DNA of 64,000 nucleotides from Dethiobacter sp. GTDB taxonomy: Bacteria; Bacillota; Dethiobacteria; Dethiobacterales; Dethiobacteraceae. Positions 17,463 to 25,378 of the stretch are shown in pieces. Where the stretch lies: assembly GCA_020725465.1 (NCBI GenBank), contig DYEY01000018.1:1-64000 (forward strand). Direction: 5' to 3'. The position numbers and the translations under genes are program-made. The notes below the pieces were generated by a model, which did no database searches, was not told where the DNA came from, and was given only the letters and a program-made list of their open reading frames with translations. How positions within the stretch are numbered: position 1 is the stretch's first letter; each line of letters starts with the position of its first letter.

Positions 17463-18896
17463 TCAAAGCAAGCAAAGAAAGCGCCAGTACCAGACGGCGG
17501 GCAGTACAGCAAGCGCCACGGCAGCGAGGAAGCCCAGGCCGTAGATAACCAGGTGTTTTTCTTCCCAGCCTTTGTGTTCCAGCAGGTTGCCGGACATGAT
17601 GGCGAAAGGCGACATATAGCTGAAAAAAGTGAAGACCTGTACAATACCGTTAATGAAGCAGAGAACTATCGGGTGAATGCCGGCGGCGGCCAGGGCCGGG
17701 GCGAAAGCAAACAGGATGGCCATGCTGGGCAGGCCCCAGGGTACGTCGATAAAGCGCATTGCTAGCGACAGGGCCAGTATGAAGTAAATGAAAAGAGTGA
17801 CATTGCCGGCGAACTTCATTACCAGCGGCTGGATGGCTGCGCTCAGGACGGCGGTGGCGCCCACGGAATCAAGTACCCGGGTGATGGACATTATGGTGCC
17901 GAAGAAAAGCACCACCTCCCAGTTCACACCGGCAGAGATGCCTTTGGCATCCATGGTGCCGGTCAAAAAGAGCAGAAACAGGGTTAAAGAGGTAATGGCG
18001 GCTGCTTCCAGCCCGTGCAGGGGAGTGGTCAGATAGCCAAGAAAACAGAGGGAGAGTACGATGGAGGCGGAAATTTCCTGACCGGATACCGGGGGGAGAT
18101 CCAGTTCGGTATATTTAAGATTGTTTTTAAAGCGGTGCGGGCGAAAAATCAGGATCAGAAAGAAAAACATCAGGACGGTAATGATTGCCCAGGGCAGGAT
18201 CAGGGCACGGGTATAGCCGAACCAGTCCAAACCCGCTCTGAGGCCGGGCGGAAGGAAGCCCATGTTGATGGGGCCCACCAGGGAACCGGTGAGCCAGCCG
18301 TTACCGGGGATTATAACGGCAGTATAGGCGGAGAGGGTGATAAAAGCCGTCTCCCGGGAACGGTTTTTTAAGTTCAGGGTTTTGATGATGACCAGCACCA
18401 GGGGCATGACAATGGCGGTACGGACGGTCATGGAGGGAGTGAGCGCGGAGAAAATGATACCGATTACCATAAGGGCGAAAGCAGTGCCGGTGATACTGCC
18501 CTTGAACCGGTTTAAAAGGCTGACGGTAATGCGGTGGCCCAGGCCGGTTTCCCGGATAACATGGCCAAACAGAAAAGCCGGGACGATAATCCAGACAGCA
18601 GAGGTGGTATAGCCATAAAAGACGTCGCCGTAGGGGAGCTTCCCCGCCAGCAGCAGGCCGGTCATCAATACCCCGGCTACTCCCCGGGGCAGGCGTTCAG
18701 GGTACACAATCCAGGCGGCCAGGGTAAAACCGATACAGGCCAGGGCCCAGTGTCCCTGGCTGCCCAGACCGGTTACGGGGCGGAGAAAACAAAACGGCCC
18801 AAACAGGAGGGCGGCCGTTATTGCCAGGCAGAGCCATTTAAGCCTCTCCTTGCTTATTTGCTTTTTTAATACAGCTGTTGTCAGGCTATCCTTCAT
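17463..18896 (-). CDS. SLC13/DASS-family anion or dicarboxylate transporter
   Basis: 477 aa with about 11-12 hydrophobic segments. The DASS/SLC13 family moves dicarboxylates, citrate or sulfate with sodium. The typical tandem motifs of the fold are visible: FSALTPSMTVRTAIVMPL in the first half, and the GIHPIVLCFINGIVQVF / FFSYMSPFAIMSGN region in the second. The N-terminus is a short charged cytoplasmic tail followed by the first membrane helix near residue 22. It stands alone, flanked by terminators, between the CRISPR operon and a toxin-antitoxin pair. The substrate cannot be deduced from sequence. Confidence 0.8.
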   Translation of the reverse strand: MKDSLTTAVLKKQISKERLKWLCLAITAALLFGPFCFLRPVTGLGSQGHWALACIGFTLAAWIVYPERLPRGVAGVLMTGLLLAGKLPYGDVFYGYTTSAVWIIVPAFLFGHVIRETGLGHRITVSLLNRFKGSITGTAFALMVIGIIFSALTPSMTVRTAIVMPLVLVIIKTLNLKNRSRETAFITLSAYTAVIIPGNGWLTGSLVGPINMGFLPPGLRAGLDWFGYTRALILPWAIITVLMFFFLILIFRPHRFKNNLKYTELDLPPVSGQEISASIVLSLCFLGYLTTPLHGLEAAAITSLTLFLLFLTGTMDAKGISAGVNWEVVLFFGTIMSITRVLDSVGATAVLSAAIQPLVMKFAGNVTLFIYFILALSLAMRFIDVPWGLPSMAILFAFAPALAAAGIHPIVLCFINGIVQVFTFFSYMSPFAIMSGNLLEHKGWEEKHLVIYGLGFLAAVALAVLPAVWYWRFLCLL

Positions 18897-18967
18897 GGTA
18901 CACCTCCACCGGCAAAGGCTTAAAAGAATCTTCGCCGCCTGGCACGGATATCCTTTTTGAGAGTAAT

Positions 18968-18995
18968 ACCAAACCGCCCCGGGGGGCGGTTTGGT
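18968..18995 (-). terminator. Hairpin downstream of hepT
   Basis: A near-perfect palindrome, ACCAAACCGCC...GGCGGTTTGGT, begins just after the hepT stop. It can form an 11-bp stem on either strand. The following minus-strand sequence is only mildly T-rich, so termination strength is uncertain. Confidence 0.6.
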
Positions 18996-18996
18996 G

Positions 18997-19416
18997 TTAA
19001 AAGTTATTTTTGGCCACCGCTTTGATAAACAGCTTGAAATCGCTGAGGTTCTCCTGAAGGATCCGGTATACTTCCTCTTCGTTTACTTTATGGTAAAGAT
19101 GTACCACCCGGTTACGAAATTTTATCATGGTGACGAACAAGTCTTCTTCATGTTTTGTGAAGTAGCCGTGTTCCCGCAATATCCTGAAAGAATCGGCGCT
19201 TTTTTCGGGAATTCCCCACCGCCTGCGGGAAACTATGTGATTTGCCATATCAATCATGGCCTCAACACTGACCTGCAGCAGATGCTTTGCTGTTACAAAG
19301 TTGCGGAAGTCACCGGCAAACTCTTCATAGGACAGGTTTTTAAGATAGCCCAGCTTGGACAGGTTGTCTTCAATAAACTGAATTTTCTGCCGCAAAACTT
19401 CGTTATTCACCATCAA
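18997..19416 (-). CDS. hepT: HepT-like HEPN ribonuclease toxin (DUF86)
   Basis: 139 aa, all alpha-helical by composition. HepT toxins cleave RNA with an R-x4-H-x-Y motif, seen here as RNRVVHLY near residues 102-109. The partner antidote is the nucleotidyltransferase MntA, which AMPylates the tyrosine of that motif. The start overlaps the 3' end of mntA: TTG at 19416 or ATG at 19413, both after GGGAGG. Gene order antitoxin-toxin and overlap are typical. HepT-MntA pairs are often found near defence genes, as here beside a CRISPR locus. Confidence 0.9.
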   Translation of the reverse strand: MMVNNEVLRQKIQFIEDNLSKLGYLKNLSYEEFAGDFRNFVTAKHLLQVSVEAMIDMANHIVSRRRWGIPEKSADSFRILREHGYFTKHEEDLFVTMIKFRNRVVHLYHKVNEEEVYRILQENLSDFKLFIKAVAKNNF

Positions 19417-19834
19417 GGTACGCCTCCCTCAGAGATTGATCGTAATCCCTGTAAAACTTTCTGAGAGTGATGGCAAAGTCGTGATAATACTTGATTACCT
19501 GTTCTGTGAAATTACAGGTGGCAATATAATCTTTTTCATAGATAATTCTGCCTTCGCTAACGACCCTGAATTTTAGGGCAAGCGGTGCCTTGTTCAGATT
19601 AAGCAGGTCAACCCGGTCGGTATCAAGGGCAACGCACAGCCGGTTTAATAAAGCCGCTTCTTCCTGCAGGGACAAATCCTGGTCAAATAAAACAGCAAGA
19701 TCTATATCACTGAGCGGCGTCTGGTATTCTGTACCATAGGAGCCGAACAAAAAAACCGTCAACACATCGGGCATGGAATTAAAAACCCCGGAGAGGGCAG
19801 CTATCTTTTCGTCAAGTTTTAGCATCCCGGTCAT
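19403..19834 (-). CDS. mntA: MntA-like minimal nucleotidyltransferase antitoxin
   Basis: 143 aa. It carries the GS-x10-D-x-D signature of minimal nucleotidyltransferases (GSYGTEYQTPLSDIDLAV, about residues 31-48). In the HepT-MntA systems this enzyme neutralises the toxin by adding AMP groups to its active-site tyrosine. The ATG follows AGGAGG by 6 nt. A C-terminal helical extension (about residues 100-143) is normal. It overlaps hepT by 14 bp. Confidence 0.9.
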   Translation of the reverse strand: MTGMLKLDEKIAALSGVFNSMPDVLTVFLFGSYGTEYQTPLSDIDLAVLFDQDLSLQEEAALLNRLCVALDTDRVDLLNLNKAPLALKFRVVSEGRIIYEKDYIATCNFTEQVIKYYHDFAITLRKFYRDYDQSLREAYLDGE

Positions 19835-19938
19835 AGGCGCCTCCTGTTAAGCCGGCAGTCAATCGGGGTTAATCCTGGCACATGTATATAGTGGCTAAAA
19901 CAATTTTAGCAGGAAAATACAGGCAAGTCAAAAAGAAA

Positions 19939-19956
19939 GCGAGCCCGCAGGCTCGC
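19939..19956 (-). terminator. Rho-independent terminator after acr3
   Basis: On the minus strand GCGAGCC-tgcg-GGCTCGC is followed by TTTCTTTTT. It sits directly after the acr3 stop and before the mntA promoter region. Confidence 0.85.
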
Positions 19957-19961
19957 CATGT

Positions 19962-21032
19962 TTATTTCTGAGGGACCTTTTTATACATGGAGGGGAACCA
20001 GTCCCGGGTTCGCAGGCAGATGCGGACCAGGAACAGCATGACCGGCACCTCGATGAGCACGCCCACCACGGTGGAAAGGGCGGCACCGGAGGTGAGACCG
20101 AAAATGGTGACAGCGGTGGCGATGGCCACCTCAAAGTGGTTGCTGGCACCGATCATGGCACTGGGAGCGGCTTCTTCATAGGTGAGGCCCAGCAGCTTAG
20201 CAGCAATATAGGCGATAATAAAGATAAATACGGTCTGTATAAAGAGGGGCACCGCGATCATACCCACTACCAGGGGAAATTCAAGGATCACGCTACCCTG
20301 GAGCATGAAGAGGAATATAAGGGTCAAAAGAAGGGCAATAATGGAAATGGTGCCCATGTTTTTCAGGAAAGTACCTTCATACCAGTCCAGTCCACGGGAC
20401 CTGATCAGGCGGGTACGGCTGAAATAACCGGCAACAAGAGAAACACCGACGTAGAGCAGTACGCTGAGGAAGATGGTCATGAAGGGAACCACCATGTCGG
20501 CTACGCCCAGGAGGAAGTTGCCCAGCGGGGCATAAAGGACCAGCATGGTCAGGGAGTTGATGGCCACCATTACCAGGGTCAGGCCCATAAAACCGCGGGC
20601 CAGGTAACTCCATACCAGGACCATGGCGGTACAGGGGGCGATACCCAGCAGGATCATGCCGGCTATGTACTGCGAAGCCAATTCGGCATCAATGAAAGGC
20701 GCCCAGATGATGCGCATAAAAAGCCAGGCGAAAAAGAACATGGTAAACGGCTTGATGGCCCAGTTGACAATAAGGGTAAGCAATACAGGTTTTGGTGCCT
20801 TGACGGCGTTGACCACTTCACCAAAATCAATCTGTACCATAATGGGATACATCATGGCAAAGAGGAAAACGGCTACAGGAATGTTTACAGAAGCCACCGC
20901 CAGTGAATTCAGGAACCGGGCAGCAGCAGGAAAAGCGGCTCCTAGACCGATACCGGCCACAATGCAAAGAGCCACCCAAAGGGTAAGGTATTTATGAAAG
21001 AAACTCAGGCTGTATTCTTTTTGTGTATCCAT
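19962..21032 (-). CDS. acr3: Acr3-type arsenite efflux permease
   Basis: 356 aa with about 10 membrane helices. Acr3 (BASS superfamily) exports As(OH)3 or antimonite using proton-motive force. Family signatures are LLGIAPCTAMVLVWSYLARG, containing the essential cysteine in helix 4, and GASNHFEVAIATAVTIFG in helix 9. It follows a thioredoxin-like gene by 10 bp and probably forms a two-gene operon with it. No arsR or arsC is present nearby, which is unusual for an arsenic operon. Confidence 0.93.
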   Translation of the reverse strand: MDTQKEYSLSFFHKYLTLWVALCIVAGIGLGAAFPAAARFLNSLAVASVNIPVAVFLFAMMYPIMVQIDFGEVVNAVKAPKPVLLTLIVNWAIKPFTMFFFAWLFMRIIWAPFIDAELASQYIAGMILLGIAPCTAMVLVWSYLARGFMGLTLVMVAINSLTMLVLYAPLGNFLLGVADMVVPFMTIFLSVLLYVGVSLVAGYFSRTRLIRSRGLDWYEGTFLKNMGTISIIALLLTLIFLFMLQGSVILEFPLVVGMIAVPLFIQTVFIFIIAYIAAKLLGLTYEEAAPSAMIGASNHFEVAIATAVTIFGLTSGAALSTVVGVLIEVPVMLFLVRICLRTRDWFPSMYKKVPQK

Positions 21033-21041
21033 GATTCACCT

Positions 21042-21281
21042 CTAAAGTTCTTCTTTAATCCATTTTATTATTTCTTCCCGGCGGGGGATCCGGCCGTAGA
21101 CTTTAACCCTATCGTTGATAACCAGCCCCGGCGTACCCATTATATCGTACTCCATGATTTGGTTTAAATCAGTTACTTTTTCCACATCAGCGGCAACATC
21201 CAGTTCAGAAAGAGCGTTTATCACTGCCGACTCAAGCAGGTTGCAGTTCCTGCACCCCTTGCCCAGTACCTTAATTTTCAT
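21042..21281 (-). CDS. Small thioredoxin/glutaredoxin-like protein (MTH895/TM0996 type)
   Basis: 79 aa from the ATG at 21281, preceded by AAGGAGG. It has a redox motif C-x2-C (GKGCRNCNLLES) and the cis-proline loop MGTPGLVIND. This family of minimal thioredoxins is frequently encoded with arsenite permeases or PF03773 permeases. It could supply electrons for arsenate reduction or maintain permease thiols; this is inference. It begins the acr3 operon. Confidence 0.85.
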   Translation of the reverse strand: MKIKVLGKGCRNCNLLESAVINALSELDVAADVEKVTDLNQIMEYDIMGTPGLVINDRVKVYGRIPRREEIIKWIKEEL

Positions 21282-21305
21282 GGCAGGCCTCCTTAGCTGT
21301 GTGTT

Positions 21306-21325
21306 GTATGAGCATATTATCATAC
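21306..21325 (-). promoter_or_regulatory. Candidate operator of the thioredoxin-acr3 operon
   Basis: GTATGA (21306-21311) and TCATAC (21320-21325) form a perfect inverted repeat with an 8-bp AT-rich centre. It overlaps the expected transcription start of the promoter described at 21331-21366, a classical repressor position, possibly for an ArsR-type regulator encoded elsewhere. Confidence 0.45.
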
Positions 21326-21330
21326 GTTTA

Positions 21331-21366
21331 TATACTAGCATAATCTGTGAGCGGTGGCAACTAAAA
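21331..21366 (-). repeat. 36-bp direct repeat, copy 1 (promoter-like)
   Basis: This 36-nt sequence is identical to 23163-23198. On the minus strand it contains TTGCCA (21355-21360), a 17-bp spacer and TAGTAT (21332-21337), a good -35/-10 pair. Transcription from here would enter the thioredoxin-acr3 genes with a leader of about 45 nt. Confidence 0.75.
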
Positions 21367-21435
21367 AAAAACAACCAACCATATGCTTGGGCTGGAGCTT
21401 TTTATGACCATTCCGGCACTTTTTGCGGTAAAAAG

Positions 21436-21708
21436 TCAGCCTCCGGCAATGACAGGTATAACGGCAATGATATCCCCTTCCCGCACGGGGGTGTCGGCAC
21501 CCTGCAGCCTGCGGATGTTTTTGTTGTTTACAAATATGTTCAGGTACTTTTTAAGGCTGTCCGTTTCCCTGTCCCACAGTTGCTCAGCCAGGGCGGGATG
21601 GGTATGGTGGAGGTTAACAAAAACCTCGCGGATGGTGGAGCCAGCGGCGGGTATTTCCCTGGCACCATCGGCAAAGCGCCTTAGCGGCGTAGGCAGGTAA
21701 AGCGTCAC
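21436..21708 (-). CDS. MoaD/ThiS-like sulfur-carrier protein
   Basis: 90 aa from a GTG after AAGGAGG. The beta-grasp pattern ends in the diagnostic double glycine (VIPVIAGG), the residue pair adenylated and thiocarboxylated in MoaD, ThiS and related ubiquitin-like sulfur carriers. It could serve molybdopterin synthesis for the nearby molybdoenzyme, but no moaE or E1-like activator is adjacent. It lies 82 bp downstream of an unrelated zinc-ribbon membrane protein, probably in the same transcript. The 70-bp gap to copy 1 of the 36-bp repeat holds nothing else recognised. Confidence 0.8.
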   Translation of the reverse strand: MTLYLPTPLRRFADGAREIPAAGSTIREVFVNLHHTHPALAEQLWDRETDSLKKYLNIFVNNKNIRRLQGADTPVREGDIIAVIPVIAGG

Positions 21709-21789
21709 ACTTCTTCCTCCTTATCACCGGCGCCGCAGGCCGGTAAAATCCCGTTAAAGGAAAAGCTCCCGGCTGCAGTACTTTTTTCA

Positions 21790-22833
21790 CTAATTTTCCA
21801 TAAGGACAGAGCGGATTTTCCCCCTAAGGGAAGCCCAGGAAAACCAGATCAGGAAAGCTAAGCCCGTGTAAGAGACAAAGATAGCCATTAGCTCTGCACT
21901 GTCTAAATAGCTGAATTCAACGAAGCCGATCCAGGCGACCTGCAGGGCCAGGATGACGGCGCAGCCGATTACCACCCACCCGAAAAGGGGTACCAGCCAG
22001 ACGGTGGCCAGGGCAAACAATAACATGAGCAGTGGGAGAAATATATCCAGCTTAAAAGGGTAGGACGAAAGGGCAAAGACAGGCGCTGCCGCCAGGCTAA
22101 CCAGGAACGTGCGCCGCAGACCCCTGCCCAGGGGCTTTAGGCCCTGTACGGCAGCAGGAGCAACAGCGGGAGTGACTCTTACCCTGACATAAGCCGCTAC
22201 CTGCTCGTAATTTTGCGGCAGGCAGGCTACCAGCATCACCGGGCGCCAGCTGTGTCGCAGGGTAAGCATGAAGCGCCTCCCATCGTATGTAACGGAGCTT
22301 AGCTCCTGCCAGCGCGCCATTTCCTTTTCCCTGGCCACCGCCAGCATCCCGGCGCCGACCGCTCCGGGATGGCGCCCCAGGAGGCCGGCCAGGAGGGCCA
22401 GACGCCCTGCCGCCCTGGCCCTCTTGTCGATGGTTTCCCACAGTACTCCCTTTTCGTTTACAGTAAAGCGCACCGCCATGCGGTTACGGAAAAAAAACAG
22501 GACAACAAGCAAAAGCAGGAGCCCAAGGCCCAAGGCAGTCAGGAGGGAAATGAGCCAGATCACAGGTATACCGCTATAATCCCCTGACAGTGCCAGAATT
22601 AAGCTCAGGAGCAGAGCCATGAACAGGCCGGTGCCGCCCACAACAAAGGCCAGCTGCTTCAGGACCAGGGGGCTGGTTAGCAGGGATAACTCCGTTTCCC
22701 AGACAATCTCCTCTCCCGGCGCCACCGCAGCGGCTGAAGCAGCTGAATTATAAAGAGAATGACCGCAGCCCGGGCAGGAGCCCTGCGGCGGGGCGTCGCC
22801 CTGGCCGCTGCGCGATAACCCTCCACTGTCCAT
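21790..22833 (-). CDS. Zinc-ribbon membrane protein of unknown function
   Basis: 347 aa; I do not recognise the family. The N-terminus carries a half zinc ribbon (CPGCG near residue 20) followed by a flexible segment. Two hydrophobic helices follow at about residues 60-115, then a soluble stretch (about 120-230) with a PH-like alternating pattern (WETIDKRARAAG, SVTYDGRRFMLTL). The C-terminal 120 residues hold about four more helices. The middle part may be a YdbT/PH-type domain, but this is weak. The ATG follows GGGGGAG. A possible long leader with copy 2 of the 36-bp repeat lies upstream. Confidence 0.6.
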   Translation of the reverse strand: MDSGGLSRSGQGDAPPQGSCPGCGHSLYNSAASAAAVAPGEEIVWETELSLLTSPLVLKQLAFVVGGTGLFMALLLSLILALSGDYSGIPVIWLISLLTALGLGLLLLLVVLFFFRNRMAVRFTVNEKGVLWETIDKRARAAGRLALLAGLLGRHPGAVGAGMLAVAREKEMARWQELSSVTYDGRRFMLTLRHSWRPVMLVACLPQNYEQVAAYVRVRVTPAVAPAAVQGLKPLGRGLRRTFLVSLAAAPVFALSSYPFKLDIFLPLLMLLFALATVWLVPLFGWVVIGCAVILALQVAWIGFVEFSYLDSAELMAIFVSYTGLAFLIWFSWASLRGKIRSVLMEN

Positions 22834-23162
22834 CTCTGCTCTCCCCCTGTTACTGGAATAAGGTGCTATTCCGGCCGCCTTCGTCCATGCACCCAGATCT
22901 TCTTGCCAAATCAGCGCCTACGCCCCCAGCCGGATTATCCTGACCTACAGTTCCCTCTTTAAGATCTGGGTAAGTTTTAAAGAGCTATGTCACCCCCTGG
23001 GAACAAAAGTGCCCCGGCCCAGCAAAAAAAACCTTAGACTTAAGCCGGATCACAGAAAGGGAATTGCAAAAAAAGATTGCTCAAAAGCTGGATGCCATAG
23101 CGCGTTTCGTGAGCCGAGGTTGCATCGCCCTAAATTACTGCAGTTACTCCCGGGAACATTTT
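22834..23162 (-). other. Long leader with an 11-bp inverted repeat and no gene
   Basis: No open frame here looks real. Within it ACCCAGATCTT (22891-22901) and AAGATCTGGGT (22961-22971) are exact complements enclosing 59 nt, and GATGC/GCATC pairs bracket the segment near 23091-23126. If transcription starts at the promoter-like repeat at 23163-23198, this becomes a structured 5' untranslated region of about 320 nt. I could not match it to a known riboswitch. Confidence 0.4.
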
Positions 23163-23198
23163 TATACTAGCATAATCTGTGAGCGGTGGCAACTAAAA
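23163..23198 (-). repeat. 36-bp direct repeat, copy 2 (promoter-like, in a hairpin)
   Basis: Identical to 21331-21366, with the same TTGCCA-17-TAGTAT layout on the minus strand. Here it is also one arm of a hairpin: CTGTGAGC plus GGTGG (23177-23189) pairs with CCACC (23199-23203) and GCTCACAG (23210-23217), with one 6-nt bulge. The stop codon of the neighbouring truncated sensor gene lies in that bulge. Confidence 0.75.
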
Positions 23199-23206
23199 CC
23201 ACCCTT

Positions 23207-24190
23207 TCAGCTCACAGTGCAGTTTCGCCTGATCTGGCAGGCCACTTCAAACCAGACGATTGAACCGTGAAAATCACACTTCATTTCAGCGCGGATGTTA
23301 CCATCTGAATTCCGCACCAGATCACTGATGTCCGGCCAGTTGGAGAGGACCATATCGGCCAAAGAGCCCATATCTTTCTTAGTAACCTTCAGATAATTCT
23401 GTGCCGGTCCGTTGGCGTCCACAAGTTGGTTATGCCGGTCAAAAACCAATATTCCGTCAGGCAGGCTCTGATACAGGGTTCTCAGGGCAATGGGGACCAG
23501 GCTGAAAAGCTGAAATTTAAATAGCGCCAGAAAAAATAAGACTCCGCTTAAAGTCAGGGCGAAAGGCGCCAGGTCCAAAACCCAGGCACCCTGCCTGGTC
23601 TGGTAAATCAGATGCGCGGCCCAGGGAATAAGGGAAGCTGTTACTACCGCCGCAATCTGTCTATGATATATACGGGAAGAGTTAAGCCACATCTGTATGA
23701 AGAGAACATTACTGTAAACAGTGGCCAGACCCATATAAGCGACATAAACCCAGTACCAGGGTCCACGCGTAAAAGATATAACAGGGAAAGGTCCTGCAGT
23801 ATTAAGCTGGATGTTCCGGTAAAACAGCTCATGGCTCCCGGCGGACCAGACCAAAAACAGGGTGACAAAAGGGATAAAAAAGATTGCCGCCAACGTAAAC
23901 GCTGAAAGCCTGCGGCTTCTTCCAGTATAACTGAGGGCAAAAATAATAAGGAAGGCAGGAATCATGGAGATACCCAGGTATTCAATTTTTAAGTACAATA
24001 AAATATTCGGCAAAGAATACGAAGAAATTTCAAACGTGTACCCCAGGGCATAAACAGCACCCGCCAGGGAGAGAAGAGCAAAAGGCCTGGCTCCGGGGAT
24101 ATCATGACGCCGCCAGGCAAACAGGGCCAGCATTGACCCGATTCCGGCAGCGCAAAAAACAGGGACAGCAACGATATTGAGAGTCAACAC
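23207..24190 (-). pseudogene. Truncated 7TM-PAS sensor protein
   Basis: 327 aa from a GTG. Seven hydrophobic helices occupy about residues 5-225 and match the N-terminal 7TM sensor module of histidine kinases and GGDEF proteins (LEYLGISMIPAFLIIFALSYTG-like core). A PAS domain follows (SLPDGILVFDRHNQLVDANGPAQ, about 240-320). The reading frame ends right after VWFEVACQIRR, where a PAC segment and a kinase or cyclase domain would normally continue. The stop falls within a hairpin containing the 36-bp repeat. I therefore regard it as a broken gene, although a stand-alone sensor is possible. Confidence 0.6.
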
Positions 24191-24649
24191 TTACACCTCA
24201 CCGGGTTCATTTGCCTGTTACAAGTTAACACACATGATAAAAATATCGCCACGTTTGGTGTATACTTAAGGTAATCCAGTCCGCAGGGAGAAGAAATACG
24301 GAACCAGGGCGGCGTGCATTCCATAAAAAGCGGGGATTTATGAAAAGGCCCTCTGCCCGACAGGGCAGGGCCTGGGTGTTTTCGCAAAAAAATAGGCCGG
24401 GGGAATCCGGCCAAAACGTCGGCGGCTTGCCACAACCGCCTTGTCCTTGCGCCTCTTGCCGCATGACCCACACACGGCAAAAGTCCAGACTACTTTTGTG
24501 CTTCGACTTAATTCCCTAAAATCCTGCAGGACAGCTAAATTTAATAGCTATAATTTTCCACCTGGTATAAAGCTGTTTACGCAGCCGGCGTCACCGGCAG
24601 GCCAGCCAACTGGAAGGTTTTTCTTGTTCCGCCGGTGCGCGCCTCGAAT
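24191..24649 (-). other. Intergenic region with terminators downstream of tatC
   Basis: The region contains two strong hairpins on the minus strand. GGCCCTGCCC-tgtc-GGGCAGAGGGCC is followed by TTTT (about 24341-24372). GGCCGGATTCCCCCGGCC is followed by TATTTTTTT (about 24384-24412). Both would end the tatC transcript. The rest, about 24420-24640, holds a small GGCGG/CCGCC hairpin and no recognisable gene. Confidence 0.6.
24384..24412 (-). terminator. Rho-independent terminator after tatC
   Basis: Minus-strand GGCCGG...CCGGCC stem with a short loop followed by TATTTTTTT. It is the stronger of the two hairpins in the gap downstream of tatC. Confidence 0.75.
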
Positions 24650-25378
24650 TTATTTTGCCTCTTCCTTTTTCTGTTTGCGCTGGGTCAGGGCCACCAATAT
24701 GATGCCGATTTCATAAAGGACCAGAAGCGGCGCCGACATCATCAGCTGGGAAAAAACGTCAGGAGGGGTAATAATCGCTGCCACTATAACAATGACCAGC
24801 AGGGCGTATTTCCGGTTTTGGCGCAGGAATCCGGCCGACACCAGGTTGAGCTTGCCCAGGAAAAGGAAGACCAGCGGCAGTTGGAAGACAAAACCGAAGG
24901 CAAACAGAAAGTTGGTGGCAAAAGCCAGGTAATTGGAGATGGTAAACATGGGGGTCAGCCCTTCGGCGGCAAACTTCAGGAAAAAAGTAATGGCAAAGGG
25001 CAGTACGGTAAAATAAGCAAAAGCCACACCAAGGGTAAACAGCACAAACATGGCTATAACTGTGGGTATAATCACCCGCTTTTCCTTTTTATACAGGGCG
25101 GGAGAAATGAAAAGCACCAGCTGGGTGAAGATAAGCGGCATGGCAAAAGCAAAGCCGGCGATAAAAGCCATTCTGATATTGGCCATCAGCGCTTCCGGGG
25201 GAGTTACGTAAATCAGCTGCAGATCTCCACCTGGCCGGGTGATAAAATCACGCAGGCGGTCAACAAAGATAAAACTGACCACTGCAGCCACCAGGACACC
25301 GGCAGCGCAAATAACCAGACGGACCCTTAATTCCTCCAGGTGGTCAAACAAGTCCTGCCCGCTTTTCTTTTTCTTCAT
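24650..25378 (-). CDS. tatC: TatC twin-arginine translocase subunit
   Basis: 242 aa with six membrane helices. TatC is the receptor for twin-arginine signal peptides. Conserved N-terminal elements are present: FDHLEELRVRL in the cytoplasmic start and the periplasmic YVTPPEAL loop, plus FxxGFxFxLPL-like sequence in helix 4 (FAFGFVFQLPLVF). It lies downstream of a Tat-dependent molybdoenzyme and its partners, suggesting a dedicated translocase, although a terminator-like hairpin separates it from the ferredoxin gene. No tatA is visible in the window. Confidence 0.93.
   Translation of the reverse strand: MKKKKSGQDLFDHLEELRVRLVICAAGVLVAAVVSFIFVDRLRDFITRPGGDLQLIYVTPPEALMANIRMAFIAGFAFAMPLIFTQLVLFISPALYKKEKRVIIPTVIAMFVLFTLGVAFAYFTVLPFAITFFLKFAAEGLTPMFTISNYLAFATNFLFAFGFVFQLPLVFLFLGKLNLVSAGFLRQNRKYALLVIVIVAAIITPPDVFSQLMMSAPLLVLYEIGIILVALTQRKQKKEEAK

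Noticed and set aside
23090-23130. Fluoride or cyclic-di-GMP riboswitch in the 23.1-kb leader
   Set aside because: The GGGCGATG sequence is suggestive, but the required pairing (GCC partner) and conserved core are missing.
21331-23198. Insertion sequence bounded by the 36-bp repeats
   Set aside because: No transposase is encoded between them and the repeats are direct, not inverted; kept only as a possible recombination scar.
23064-23270. Plus-strand open frame over the 36-bp repeat
   Set aside because: It resembles the peptide read from copy 1 only because the repeat is identical; it crosses a hairpin and the end of the sensor gene.
24184-24480. 98-codon open frame downstream of tatC
   Set aside because: It spans two terminator hairpins and has no ribosome site or recognisable motif.
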